Of a stretch of DNA of 64,000 nucleotides, positions 22,380 through 33,905 are shown piece by piece. This DNA is from Gossypium raimondii. Taxonomy: Eukaryota; Streptophyta; Magnoliopsida; Malvales; Malvaceae. The stretch covers positions 6,634,001 through 6,698,000 of the forward strand of contig NC_068567.1 in assembly GCF_025698545.1 (NCBI RefSeq), given 5' to 3'. The position numbers and the translations under genes were made by a program. Each line of letters begins with the position of its first letter. The stretch's first letter is position 1. Below the pieces are notes generated by a model. It saw nothing but the letters and a program-made list of their open reading frames with translations. It searched no databases and had not been told where the DNA came from.

Positions 22380-23115
22380 TTACAAAACGGCACCGTTTTC
22401 GAATGAATAGTTAAACTTTTAGTGGCGTTTTAGCTGTTAAACGCCGCAAATGTGGGAAGCAGTAGTGGCGTTTGTTCAAGAAACGCGCATAAAAGTGTCT
22501 TTAAAATTTGAGTAAACGGCGCAATCTGTCTACGATTTTAACTTATAAAAAGTTTAGAATTATTTACTTGAAACGTCACCGTTTGGCTTGTTGTACGTTA
22601 AGTAGTAGTGGCGTTTTTACATAAAACGCCACAAATAGTGCAATTTGAGAAAAAAACGGTGCCGTTTCTGCTTACAAGTTTAAATTTTTATGGCGTTTTC
22701 GTGATAATGCCGGAAATTTTGGAAGCAATAGCGGCGTTTTTTCAGTAAACGCCGCAAAAGGGTATTAAAATAATGTCTAAACGGCGCTGTTTCTGTATTC
22801 GAATTTTAACTTAGCATTTTCTCTATATTAATTCAACGGCGCCGTTTTCGTTAATTTCTAGTGGCGTTTGTGCGCGAAACGCCGCAAAAGTGACTTAAAA
22901 TATTGGCTAAACGACGCCGTTTAGCTTAAGCAAATTAATTTTTAGTGGCGTTTAGCTTAAAATATTCTCTATATTTATTAAACGGCACCGTTTCAGATTA
23001 GAACTTTAATTTTTAGTGGTGTTTTTTGGAAACGCCGCAAATATACAAGCAATAGCGGCGTTTTTCCAAGAAACGCCGCAAAGGTGTCTTAAAATTTTGG
23101 CTAAACGACACCGTT
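22380..23115. repeat. CACTA sub-terminal repeats, block 2
   Basis: Alternating AAACGGCGCCGTTT-type palindromes and TTTAGTGGCGTTT...AAACGCCGCAAA units recur roughly every 60-100 bp. The palindromic core differs from block 1, so two repeat types coexist in one element end. Confidence 0.8.
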
Positions 23116-24581
23116 TCTGTACATCATGTTTTAACTTATCATTTTCTCTATAAGGCAGAACACAAACAGAAACAGAAGCAGAGGACAAAACGAAAGGGAT
23201 AAAAACGAAAGAGAAAATACAAAGGAAAAAAGGGAGAGGAGAACTCAGAAATCATCAGAAACGAAGCAACAGTTGAGTCAATCTTGACAGGATACTATCA
23301 AAGCTGCGGAATTTGTGGTTAAAAGGTAAACTTTTTTTCTTTCGAAACACTGTATCTTGATTTAGGGTTTTGGTTTAGTGTAATTTGGGAATTTGGGGTT
23401 TAGAGTCCAAGTTCAATCACCAAGCTTGTACCAGTTTGTTTGGGAATTTGGGGAATTTGGGAATTTTTGCGTGTCTAGGGTTTGGGAAGAAGTACCAATC
23501 TTCTGTGTTTGCTTTCTAGTTTGTTCTTCTCATTGTTGAAGGGCCCCCAAAAATAACACTTGTTCTTATGTTCAAGTTTTGTTCCCCAGAAGTAACACTG
23601 CATTTGCCCAACTGTTAAAGAAATGAGAACTCAAAATTGTGGATTAACCATTTGTTACTGCCTTATTGATCAGCTCGTATTTATGTAAGTTTGCTGATAT
23701 TATTTTTATCAAAATGTCCTTACTTTTATTCCTTCTGATTTCAGAGTTGAATTTATTTAGTTATTAGTAAAAAGGGGTAAACAACTGAACTAAAACTACA
23801 AAAGTTTACTCTTCTACAATCTTTAATTTTAGTTGACTTCACTGTGAATTTCCTCAAATAAGCATCACAGTTTTTGCTTTAAGTGTTATTTAAACTTTTA
23901 ACTTGGTAAAAACATTTGAATGGCTTGGAAATTTTTGTGCATTTTAAAATCTGTTTTAAGAAAAACTTATTGGGTGGGGATGGACCAAGCCTAATTTATT
24001 CATATACTGTTGAGGCTTTGGAGTAATTTAGTATAAAAGCGCATCTCTGTGTAAATGCTTTATTGCTCTTCCTTCTTTATATATTTTTAAATTTTTCTCC
24101 ATGTTGCAGTAAAAATTGTTGAAAGTAATTTTCTTAGAACGTAATCGATTTTCCAGCACTCTGTAATTAGCTCTGTAGTTGGTAAACAATGTTAAACTAT
24201 GTTACACGATTTCTTCATTCTCTGATTGTTGCTAAAGTATCCATCGGCAATTTGTATCTGGATTCCGACACATATTCAAACATTGATATAGAACACATGG
24301 AGAACAAAAGTTCCTTTCACACCGAGTTCCTACATGTACATTACGCTTTGTTCAATGAGTTTGTTATTTCTCTGTTGTTTGTTTCTTACACGAGATTTGG
24401 ATATTGTATATACATTGTAAAATGGGCTGCCCGATTTAATGAATGTTAAATACATGACTTACTAAAATTTAAGTATATATTACATTACTTACATTACTTA
24501 CTAAAATATATTACATTACTTAAATATATTACTTACTAAAATGTATAACTTACATTACTTAAATATATTACATTACTTAAA

Positions 24582-24621
<40 letters not shown>

Positions 24622-25857
24622 CATTACTTAAATAAAATTAGCTTTTATTGTTTTATTTAATTATAAATATATTATTAATTTATTTAACGTAAGGCACAAA
24701 AATAAATTTATTATTAATATTTACTTATTCGTCATTTCAGTCTTAATTTTATTTTTATCATTTCTTTCTATATTCAAACTTAATTAAATTTTTTTTGCAA
24801 AAATACTTATAAACTATTAAAATTTTAATGATATTGATAACATTTCATATAATGTATACTTTATTACCGAAGTAGATATTTGTTTTTATGAATAATTTTT
24901 AAATTTGTTGAAATTTTAAAATATTTTTGTTATTTTTCTGATTTTTATGCAATAAATGTGAATTATTACGTGAGTTGTCACTTTAATGTCATTAAATTTT
25001 AAGAGTTTATCTAACGTTTCATCTAAAAATTATAATTTAATTAAATATTAAAAGTTGAAAGTGAAAATGATCGAAAAATAAAATTAGTGTTGAAATGATA
25101 AAAGTAGTAAATATTAAAGGGAGTGATCCACTTACATCCTCGATTAATATTTTAACTATTTTGCCATTAGTCGATTGTAATAAATAAAACTTGCATAACT
25201 TACATAATAACATAATAACTTACATAATACACAACTTACATAACTTAAATAACTTACATAGTACATAACTTTGATAACTAACATTATACACAACTTACAT
25301 AACTTACATAACTTAAATAACTTACATAATACATAACCCGATAACTAACATTATACACAACTTACATAATACATTTCTTGCATAACTTACATTATACACA
25401 ACTTAATTAATATTATACATAACATACATAATACATAATACATAATACACAACAATTAATATTATACATAACTTACATAGTACATAACTAACATAGTACA
25501 TAACATACATAATACATAATACACAACTTAATTAAAATTATACATAACATACAAAATACATAATACATAACTTACATAAATTACATAATACACAACTTAA
25601 TTAATATTATACATAACTTAATTAATATTATACATAACATACATAATACATAACTTACATAGTACACAACTAACATAATACACAACTTACATAGCTTACA
25701 GAATACATAACACATAACTTATATAATACAAAACTTACATAATTTACCTAATACATAAATATATATCATATCATAACTTGCATAACTCATTTATAGTTAC
25801 AACTGAATAACTTACCCGTACAATTTATTGTCAACGTTAGACTTCAAGAATTAAGAA
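23116..25857 (+). other. CACTA leader and intron region, no coding sequence
   Basis: 23150-23330 is a purine-rich stretch ending in a splice-donor-like AAAAGGTAAAC, plausibly the 5' untranslated exon of the transposase transcript. 23340-25130 is AT-rich and intron-like; the open frame 24189-24449 has no family and is rejected. 24580-24620 is a (TA)n run. 25140-25800 is the tract listed separately. Confidence 0.45.
25140..25800. repeat. ACTTACATAATACATA minisatellite-like tract
   Basis: About 650 bp of irregular repeats of ACTTACATAATACATAAC and ATTAATATTATACATAAC lie just before the transposase start. The units vary from about 12 to 30 bp. Confidence 0.8.
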
Positions 25858-28800
25858 ATGGACCGGTCTTGGATGAATTTGTCAAGGGTTAGCAACGGTT
25901 ATCGAAATGGAGTACAGAATTTTCTAAATTTTGCATTTCAATATGCAAGCCAAGAGAACATGATTCTTTGCCCGTGTAAGAAGTGTGTCAACATAAACTA
26001 GCATTATTGTGAGGTTGCATACAAGCATCTAATTGTTGATGGGTTTGTTCGGGGTTATAAACAATGGTTATTTCATGGAGAATGCCCGCCTAGTACTTCC
26101 TCTTCAAGGATAGATGTATCTTATGATAGTACTGCTTACCATCGATCGTTAGAGGGATGACATGGAAGGATGTTGCGGGAAGCATTTAATATTCACAATC
26201 ATGGTTTCTGATCGTTCCCGGTGACTTTGTGGCATCTGATGATTGTAATCTCGGTGGAAATGCTTTTACCGAACCTGGAACAAGTGTACATCATGAAGAG
26301 CCAAATGGAGAAGCAGCGAAGTTCTACGCGCTACTTAATGACATGAACGAAGAACTATATGAGGGATCAAAATTTTCAAAATTTTTTTTCTGTATTCGTC
26401 TTTTTCAGTTAAAATGTTTGGGAGGGTGGACCGGGAACTCTTTGACAATGCTGTTAGAGTTTTTGAGAGAGATGTTTCCGTTTGCAAAAATCCCTCAATC
26501 ATGCAAGGATATGAAGAAAATGATAAAAGATTTAGGTCTTGGGTGCACCAAAATCCATAGTTACCCGAATGACTGCATGTTGTATTAGGGTGATCGGAGA
26601 AACCAACAGTGCTGTCATATGTGCGGACGTTGGATAAATAGAAACACAGAAGATGGGAACGACGATGAAAATGATGCACAGCCAAGAAAGAAGCCGGTCA
26701 AGATTTTGCGGTATTTTTCGCTGATACCAAGGCTTCAAAGGCTTTTCATATCGTCGAAGACAGCGAAGTTTATGACGTGGCACCATGATGGATGAACCGA
26801 TGATGGATTATTAAGGCATCCGACAGATTCTTTAGCTTGGAAATCATTTGACAATAAATTTCTAAGCTTTGCAAGCAATCCTAGGAGTGTGAGGCTTGGC
26901 TTAGCATCTGATGGGTTTAATCCTTACAAGATCATGAGTACTGCGTACAGTACTTGGCCAGTAGTGTTTGTTCCTTACAATCTGCCTCCGTAGATTTGCA
27001 TGAAGCAATCTTCCCTTATCTTATCTATGATTATCCCTGGAGAGAAAGGGCCCGGGAATGATATCGACATTTATTTACAACCACTTATTGAAGAGTTAAA
27101 ACAATTATGGGCTAGTGTCGAGACATACGATGTGCTGAGAAAGGAGAACTTTAATTTACGTGCAACTTTGATGTGGACCATTAATGCCTTCCCCGCTTAT
27201 GCCAATTTATCCAGTTGGAGTACCAAGGGTCGTTATGCGTGTCCTTGTTGTGCTGCACAAACATGTTCACAATGATTATACAATGGGAAGAAGTTCTCTT
27301 ACATGGGGCACCGTCGGTGGTTACCGGAAAATCATAGATTTAGATTTCAGAGTTCAGCATTTGACGGTATTTAAGAGTTCAGAAAAGCTCCTTCGCAGAC
27401 AAGTGGATCTGAAATCTTGTTAATGTTGGAAGATATGAATTTCAGTTGTGGGAAGATGAACCAACCGGCAAACACGCAAAGAAATAAAAGATCAAATGAT
27501 GAAGCTGATGATGACTCCGATGAAGAGGATGATCCTAATGAGGCGGACTTGTGGAAAAAAAAGAAGTATTTTTTTTGAGTTGCCTTATTGGGAGCACCAC
27601 CTATTACGATACAATCTTGATGTTATGCATATTGAGAAAAATGTCTGCGAGAACATTGTCGGTACAGTTTTGAATGTAGACGGAAAATCAAAAGACAATC
27701 TTCAGAGTCGACTTGATTTAGTTCAGATGATAGTTCGACCTGATCTTCATCCGAATCCACTTCCGAATGGGAAATATCGGTTGCCACCTTCAATTTTCTC
27801 AATGTCCAAGACGGAGAAAGAACTGTTTTGCATGGTGTTTAAGGATATAAAGGTTCCAGATGCGTATGCATCAAATATATCTCGATGTGTTAGTGTTAAA
27901 GATCGAAGATTATATTCGCTAAAATCACATGACTATCACATCTTGATGCAATATTTACTGCCAGTTACTCTACGATGTTGTATGTCTAAGAAGGTGACGT
28001 CTTTTATAATTGAACTATCCAATATAATGGAAGCCATTTGTGGCAAAGTTTTGGATGCTCAAGAACTTCAGAAGGTACAGGATCGAGCCACTTTGACTTT
28101 ATGCAACATGGAGAAAATCTTCCCACCTTCCTTCTTCACCATTATGGTTCACTTGATAATCCATCTCCCGCACGAAGCAATTCTTGGCGGACCCGTTTTC
28201 TATCGATGGATGTATCCCATAGAAAGGTGTTAATTAAAATTTTTAAAATTTTCCTTCATTCACCTATATGCCTTTAGTAATACACTTTTGATAATGTTGT
28301 ATATCATGGTTAGGTTCCTATCCAAATTAAAGTCTTACTGCCGCAACAAGCGATATCTAGAAGGATCAATTGCCGAAGGCTACTTGGCAGAGGAATGTAT
28401 GACCTTTTGCTCAAGATATTTGGAAGATGTTGAAACAAGGTTGAACAGACCAAATAGGAATGCTGGACTCACGGACCATAACTTCGCCGATACTTATTTG
28501 TTTCAAAGTTTTGGAGAACCAATCGGTAAAGTTGAAATTGTAGAATTAGATCATTTATCGTGGGTACAAGCACATCGATATGTTCTATTTCACTACGAAT
28601 CAACAGAACCTTTACGGAAGTAAGTTCTACAAATTTGATAAATATTTATCAAATTTAAAATTGTTTATCTTCTAACAAAGTGAACATTTTTTAACATAGT
28701 CAGTACAAACAAATATTGAGATCTCGTTCGCGCTCCCGAAGAACACAACATCGAGATATCAATAAGTTGTTTACAGAATCTTTTCATGAATGGTTAAGCC

Positions 28801-29537
28801 AAATGGTATGCAGTTGGAGCTTAAACACAAATAATAATGTTTTCTCATAACATTTTTAATTACTCAGTTTACTTTCCATTCAATAGGTTTGGAGTGGGAA
28901 GAACGTAAACGATGAAGTTAAATGGCTCTCCCAAGGTCCAAATCGAGTGGTTAAAAGATATAGTGCGTTCATCATCAACGGATTCAGATTTCATACAAAA
29001 TATCGCTAGAGGTTGAGGAGAACGCAAAATTGTGGAATAGTTGTTAATTCTGCAATTACAAGTTATGCTAGTGCTAGGGATAATAATCCTGTCGAGGGAA
29101 ATGTGGAATATTTCAGACTTCTTACTGACATAATTGAGTTGGATTACTACGGCAAATGGAAAGTTGTCTTATTTCGAGGTTATTGGGCCGATGTTAATAC
29201 TACTCATGGAATTAAGCAAGATCAATTTGGTTTTACAATGGTGAACTTCGCCCGATTGATCCACAGAGTACAACAACTGATAGATGAGCCGTATGTATTC
29301 TCATCTCAAGTCAAACAAATTTTTTACTCAAAAGATCCAACTGATGAGGGTTGGTACGTTGTACTCCGTAACATTCCTAGAGACTTATTTGACATGGGCA
29401 GTGGAAGTAGAGATAACATCGACGACAGATCAGAAACTTTGCCCTTGCCAGAACAAAACTTAAACGATAATATCTCTAGTACTAGTGAACAATTTCAATG
29501 GGTTCGTCAGGATACAGATGAAGATATTTACGAATAA
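25858..29537 (+). pseudogene. CACTA TNPD-like transposase region
   Basis: Domains appear in order. (1) Transposase-associated domain from ATG 25858 (MDRSWMNLSR..., CPCKKCVN), with an in-frame TAG at 25999-26001 and a TGA at 26158-26160. (2) Transposase_21 region about 26330-27440, including ASDGFNPYKIMSTAYSTWPV and PGPGNDIDIYLQPLIEELK-like text, with stops and frame changes. (3) The YNLDVMHIEKNVCENI motif (about 27614) and the DUF4218-type region to 28623. (4) A further exon 28701-28806. (5) DUF4216 region about 28890-29537 (GKWKVVLFRGYWADV, DQFGFTMVNFARL), preceded by a TAG at 29007-29009. TNPD-type proteins cut and join the element ends. It has too many stops and frame shifts to make an active protein. 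Introns lie between several segments (for example after 28623). Confidence 0.85.
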
Positions 29538-29677
29538 TGATGTAGTAAGATTTTACGATTGTTTAATATCATAATTTAAATATTGGTCTTATTATATATT
29601 TCAACTATTTTATATGTGCTGTTATTGTTGTAATTAGTTATTAAGTTTTCAACTATTTTATGTTTATTGCAAATAAA

Positions 29678-31400
29678 ATGCCTAGAAGAAAATTTCCAAG
29701 GGGAAGCATTGTTCAAAATGATCCAAACTCGACAGAAACAAATAGTATTGAACAACAGACAGCAATTGGATCTTCAAATGTTCCGATTACACCTGAGGAT
29801 GTTGACTTATAATTGATTTATTCTTCAAATTCTTATATTATAATATACCATTTGCAGCTGAAAATGGTGGGACGTGCAGAGGTCGAGGACGTACGCTACT
29901 TACAGATTTATACGAGTTAGATCCAGTTGAGCGTGTCAAGGTATGCAGAAACAGTTTTGGTCAGTCTGTTGGATCAAAAGCTCGACTTTTAGCAGGATAC
30001 ATGGGCATTTTAGCACGAAATGCGAATATGTTGCCTATCAACTACAAGTCATGGCATCAAATACCCGATAGCAACAAAAACCAAGCCCTCGATAATATTA
30101 AGGTAACAAAATGTTAATGCCATCTGTAATGCTTGGGAAATGGTTTCATTTATAATTACTTTATTAACTTGTGTTTTTTGTAGGCGAAGTTTGCTTTAGA
30201 GGTCTCGGATTCTTATGTAAAGAAGGCATTGGGAAAAAGATGGAGAGACCATAAAAGTACTTTGAAGAAATATTATTATAAGACAAAAACAACCCTCGAT
30301 GAGAAATTGCAAAATGTCCCCCGGGTATCGTTGAGGTACCAATGGGAAGATGCGGTTAGATTTTGGCATTGAAGAAAGGCGAGGTATGACGTACTTCAAA
30401 CTATTGTAATTATTTTGGTTTATAGTATTTACTATTTACGTACTAAAAATTTCATAATGTAGGATCGTAAGCGAGTTGGAAAAAGCGTGACGAAACAAAA
30501 TTCACTCACAGTAGGGTCGATTAGAAGTTTTGCATGTGTGTGAGGCGGAGGTATTTTAATTTTTAATATTGTCAAATATGTATAAATTTCCATTAAATAA
30601 TATTTTACTACTATATTGTAGGAACGGTCGTTCGGTCAAAAATTTGGACGCCTTCAACTTTTTGAAATTACACATAGGAAGAAAGATGGATCTGCTATGA
30701 CTCCTGAAGCTGGTGAAATTATGGTACGTTTACTTAATACGATTTGACTTGTTTTAGTTATTTATAGTGTTTATTTTCTAATGGTTTAATTCATTGCTTG
30801 TAATGCGACTATTTTTATGTTACATTTGTTTTTTTAATATATATTGCGTTCCTAACTATGTGATTTATTTATTAGGAAAAACTAAAGGATAAAAAGGCAG
30901 AGTATGAAGCGATTGCTTCTAGTGATAGTTCTGTTCATCCTGAAGACATTGATAATCGGATTATTACTGAAGTTTTGGGTCCTGAAAGGTATGACCGGGT
31001 TCAATTTCAAGGATCTTTTGTTAGTCCAACCCAATATTTTGGATCCAGCTTGCAGTAATACATGGCTTCAAAGAGTCAAGCTCAAGCTGAAGTTCAGAGG
31101 TTAAAAGACCAGATGGCTCAGATGCAAGCGACCACATTTGAGGTTCAAAGGAAATATGAAGAACTCCAGCTACAACTTAAAGCAAAGGCGGCAACGAGGG
31201 AAGCAGAGGCTATAGCAAGAGAAGCAGAGGCTGCAGCGAGAGAAGTAGAGGTTCAAAAGAAATATGAAGAACTCTAGCTACAACTTAAAGCAGATGCGGC
31301 ATCGAGAGAAGTAGAGCAGAGAAAAAAGTACGACGAACTTCAACAGCAGCTTCAGATTATGATGAAGATGTTTCAGCAGTCGCAACTTCCGCCGTCATAG
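29678..31400 (+). pseudogene. CACTA TNPA-like gene (Ptta/En/Spm plant transposase), multi-exon
   Basis: The visible coding pieces are 29678-29810 (MPRRKFPRGS...), about 29860-30100 (GGTCRGRGRTLLTDLYELDP, then a GSKARLLAGYMGILARN-type plant transposase motif), 30184-30371 (KALGKRWRDHKSTLKKYYY), about 30463-30541, 30622-30722 (FGRLQLFEITHRKKDG) and 30875-31400 (ILxEVLGPERxxRVxxxG-like). Acceptor/donor-like borders flank most pieces. The last exon ends in a coiled coil (about 31070-31390: RLKDQMAQMQ, QKKYEEL, QLQLKA) with two in-frame stops (31055-31057 and 31275-31277). TNPA-type proteins bind the sub-terminal repeats. Probably non-functional. Confidence 0.75.
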
Positions 31401-31589
31401 TGTATTGCATAAATATTTTTGTAAAGAAAAGTATGAATTCACTTTTATTTATTGATATTAATATTATTTTATTCGTTTATTTGAAATATTATATAAATTT
31501 ATTGTTTTTGGCTGGTTTAGATCTGGTTGCTTTTGATTTGCTGTTATAGGAGGGCTGAAAAAATGGAAAATTTTATTTTACAAAAATCC

Positions 31590-32038
31590 CAAAATTAGTG
31601 GCGTTTTTTATAAAAGCGCCGCTAAAGAACATCACTTTTAGTGGCTATTTTTACAAAGAGCCGCTAAAGAACATGATCTTTAGAGGTGTCTTTTTTTTAA
31701 GCGCCGCTAAAGAACATGATCTTTAGTGGCGTTTTTTACTAAGCGCCGCTAAAGAACATGATCTTTAGCGGCGTCTTTTTTTAAGCGCTGCTAAAGAACA
31801 CGATCTTTAGTGGCATTTTTTTCTAAGCGCCGCTAAAGAACATGATCTTTAGCGGCGTTTTTTATTAAGCGCCGCTAAAGAACATGACCTTTAGCGGCGT
31901 TTTTTCTGTAAATGCTGCAAACGTTAGCAATGTTGTCGTTAGCAGCATTTTTTGCGGCGCTCAAAGACCTTTAGTGGCGCTAAAAAGCGCCGCTAAAGGC
32001 CTAAAAAAACGCCGCTAAAAACCTGTTCTGGTGTAGTG
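31590..32038. repeat. CACTA right sub-terminal repeat array
   Basis: Eight or so near-tandem units of about 46 bp, each with ATCTTTAGCGGCGTTTTTT and AAGCGCCGCTAAAGAACATG, end in GGTGTAGTG. Each unit forms an AGCGGCG/CGCCGCT stem. Confidence 0.88.
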
Positions 32039-32720
32039 ATGAGGGATATTTTAGAAGTTTGATTGGTTGCTTAATGTATCTTACAGCAACACGTCTTGAT
32101 ATTTTAAATGTTGTAAGTATTTAGTCACGATTTATGCATTGTGCCAGTGAATTGCATCTCAGGGCTGCTAAGAGAGTATTCGTTATATCAAAGGCACAAG
32201 TAATTTTGGTGTTAAATTCACAAGAAGTAATGAGTTCAAGCTTGTTGGCTTCTTTGATAGTGATTAGGGAGGTTCCATTGATGACATGAGGAGTACATCA
32301 GACTATTGTTTTACTTGTGTATCTAGTGTCTTCTAATGGAGCTTGAAGAAGCAAGAAACTGTGGCTCAATCCACTGTCGAAGTAGAATTTGTTGCTACAG
32401 CAGCCGCTGTTAATCAAGCTTTGTGGTTGAGAAAATTATTAAGTGAGCTTAACCTTGAACAGAAGGAAAGCACAAAGATTTTCGTTGATAATCAAACTAC
32501 CATTGCAATTTCTCATAATCCAGTATTTCATGAGAAGACTAAGCATTTCAATATTAAGCTTTTCTTTTTGAGGGAAGTGCAAAAAGAAGGTAATGTTATA
32601 ATGGTTCATTGCAAAACAGAGGAGCAATTTGTAGATATCTTCACCAAGCCGCTTCCAGTAAGCAAATTTGAAGTTTTGAGAACAACACTTGGTGTTTGCA
32701 GCAACTGAAGCAAGGAGGAG

Positions 32721-33010
32721 TGTTGAAGATTTGCTTCAGTTACCATAATCTAGCTAATTTGAGCTATAATCATAACTCTTTGATTTGTTTCAGATTGTTT
32801 AGAGATATTTTTTAGAGATTATGGTTATGTTAGTAGCCTATTTTTAGTTAGTAGTTGTTAACTTGTTTACTATATAAACACTAGTTTCAGTTCAATAAAA
32901 TATACCTTTTTCATTTCAATTACTTGACTTATTATTTTCTCTTTTAAATAAGTTCTTCTCAGTTCAGTTTTTTCATCATTTTAGTTTTCTTTTCTGATAA
33001 AACATCAACA
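32721..33010 (+). repeat. Right LTR of Copia fragment A
   Basis: 290 bp from TGTTGAAGATTTG to CATCAACA, preceded by the purine-rich GCAAGGAGGAG. It is the same LTR family as 49180-49470 and 53403-53689. Confidence 0.85.
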
Positions 33011-33023
33011 ATATCAAATGCAG

Positions 33024-33322
33024 AGTATGAATTCACATATGCGAAACACAAAGTCGATATATTAGACAAAAACAACTAGTTATACACTTACGTTGTGATC
33101 GAAAGCAATTTTTTTAACGTGGTGGAGAAAATCAGCTACGAGACCAAGTTTGTAGCAGCAGCAGATGGAGGAACAAGTATTAAGGTAACTACCACCTTTT
33201 ACACCATTGGTGACATTCAGATCTCTCCAGACCTAATGCTCCAAATCAAGGAAGCATCCGAGAATCGAGCCCTTGTTTTGAAAGCTATTGAAAATTATGT
33301 GTTGGCAAATCCCGATTTCTGA
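33024..33322 (+). pseudogene. PR-10 exon-2 relic, copy 5
   Basis: An intact-looking acceptor (AAATGCAG) precedes PR-10 exon 2 of the copy 4 type (EYEFTYAKHKVDILDKNN). An in-frame TAG follows at the codon that is TTG (leucine) in copy 4 ([10 protein letters not shown]), after which the frame is open to ENYVLANPDF. Exon 1 is absent: a Copia LTR ends 13 bp before the exon, inside the former intron. The same TAG occurs in the inverted copy at 48868-49166, so the gene died before the duplication. Confidence 0.88.
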
Positions 33323-33796
33323 AACTAGACTTTCATGGCGTTCAACATTTAATGGTGTGGTTTGGATGATGTTTCATGTTTTGTCTTAACCAAAAACCGT
33401 GTTTGATTGCGTAATAAGTGATTTGTCTCTCTAGATTTCATCATTTCTATTTCCACTGTAATAAGTGTCTTTTGAGTCGTTTCAAAATATATACTTGAAA
33501 GCAATGTTTTATGGTTCAGGACAGTAACACTGTTATTATTTTCAATAGAAACAGGCAATGATTGGTTGAATTAACAATTAAGTTAATTATGTTTTCTTGA
33601 CACTACCCTGCAAAGTCAAATGGAAATACCAAAACAAGAAAAAAGAATTACAATTTGCCACGTTCCAAGCACATTAATTCAGGGTATTATATTGATCATT
33701 ATCCAAGGTGCCTATATCCAGATCATTCTCAATGCTCGTTCATGAACCAGATTAGGCCGTTACTTGTAAACATCGTTGCCACAACTAATTATCTTC
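33323..33796. other. PR-10/U2 spacer, unit C, left part
   Basis: This is the 3' flank of the relic plus spacer. It matches, in inverted orientation, 48410-48867. Small open frames here (33349-33558 and 33655-33855) are spacer. Confidence 0.6.
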
Positions 33797-33905
33797 TGAA
33801 GCATCAGTTTTTCCAAATATACTCTCAGAAATCCTTTACCATCTCTTATTTTTAAAAGGCTACTTTGAGTTCCTTTTTTCTTTTGTGCGGCTGTCCTCTT
33901 CAACA
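33797..33905 (+). repeat. Left terminal repeat of the young Copia element
   Basis: 109 bp, nearly identical to the last 111 bp of the right LTR. Confidence 0.88.

Larger units (their letters stand above)
20678..32038 (+). mobile_element. CACTA (En/Spm) DNA transposon, about 11.4 kb, degraded
   Basis: The right end is GTGTAGTG (CACTACAC in reverse complement), followed by an AGCGGCG-rich sub-terminal array (31590-32038). The left end carries the matching sub-terminal repeats (20690-21345), but the terminal CACTACA itself is not visible at 20678. Flanking ATG (20675-20677 and 32039-32041) is the expected 3-bp target duplication. Inside are a TNPD-like transposase region (25858-29537) and a TNPA-like gene (29678-31400), both broken. 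It inserted into a Copia reverse transcriptase. Confidence 0.88.
20372..33010 (+). mobile_element. Copia retroelement fragment A, split by a CACTA element
   Basis: The 3' part of a Copia element is present in two pieces, 20372-20677 (reverse transcriptase with the YVDDL motif) and 32042-33010 (rest of RT, RNase H and the right LTR at 32721-33010, 290 bp, TGTTGAAG...CATCAACA). The CACTA element 20678-32038 lies between them with a 3-bp ATG repeat on either side. It is the same family as the element at 49180-53689. Only the right-hand part of the element is here, and it is broken (a few breaks besides the insertion). The left edge abuts the U2 spacer. Fossil. Confidence 0.85.

Noticed and set aside
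24189-24449. An 86-codon open frame in the CACTA element as a gene
   Set aside because: No family motifs, AT-rich intron-like setting, and it lies between the leader and the transposase exons.
25140-25800. A CRISPR-like or regular satellite array
   Set aside because: The units vary in length and sequence with no spacer structure, and the genome is a plant's.
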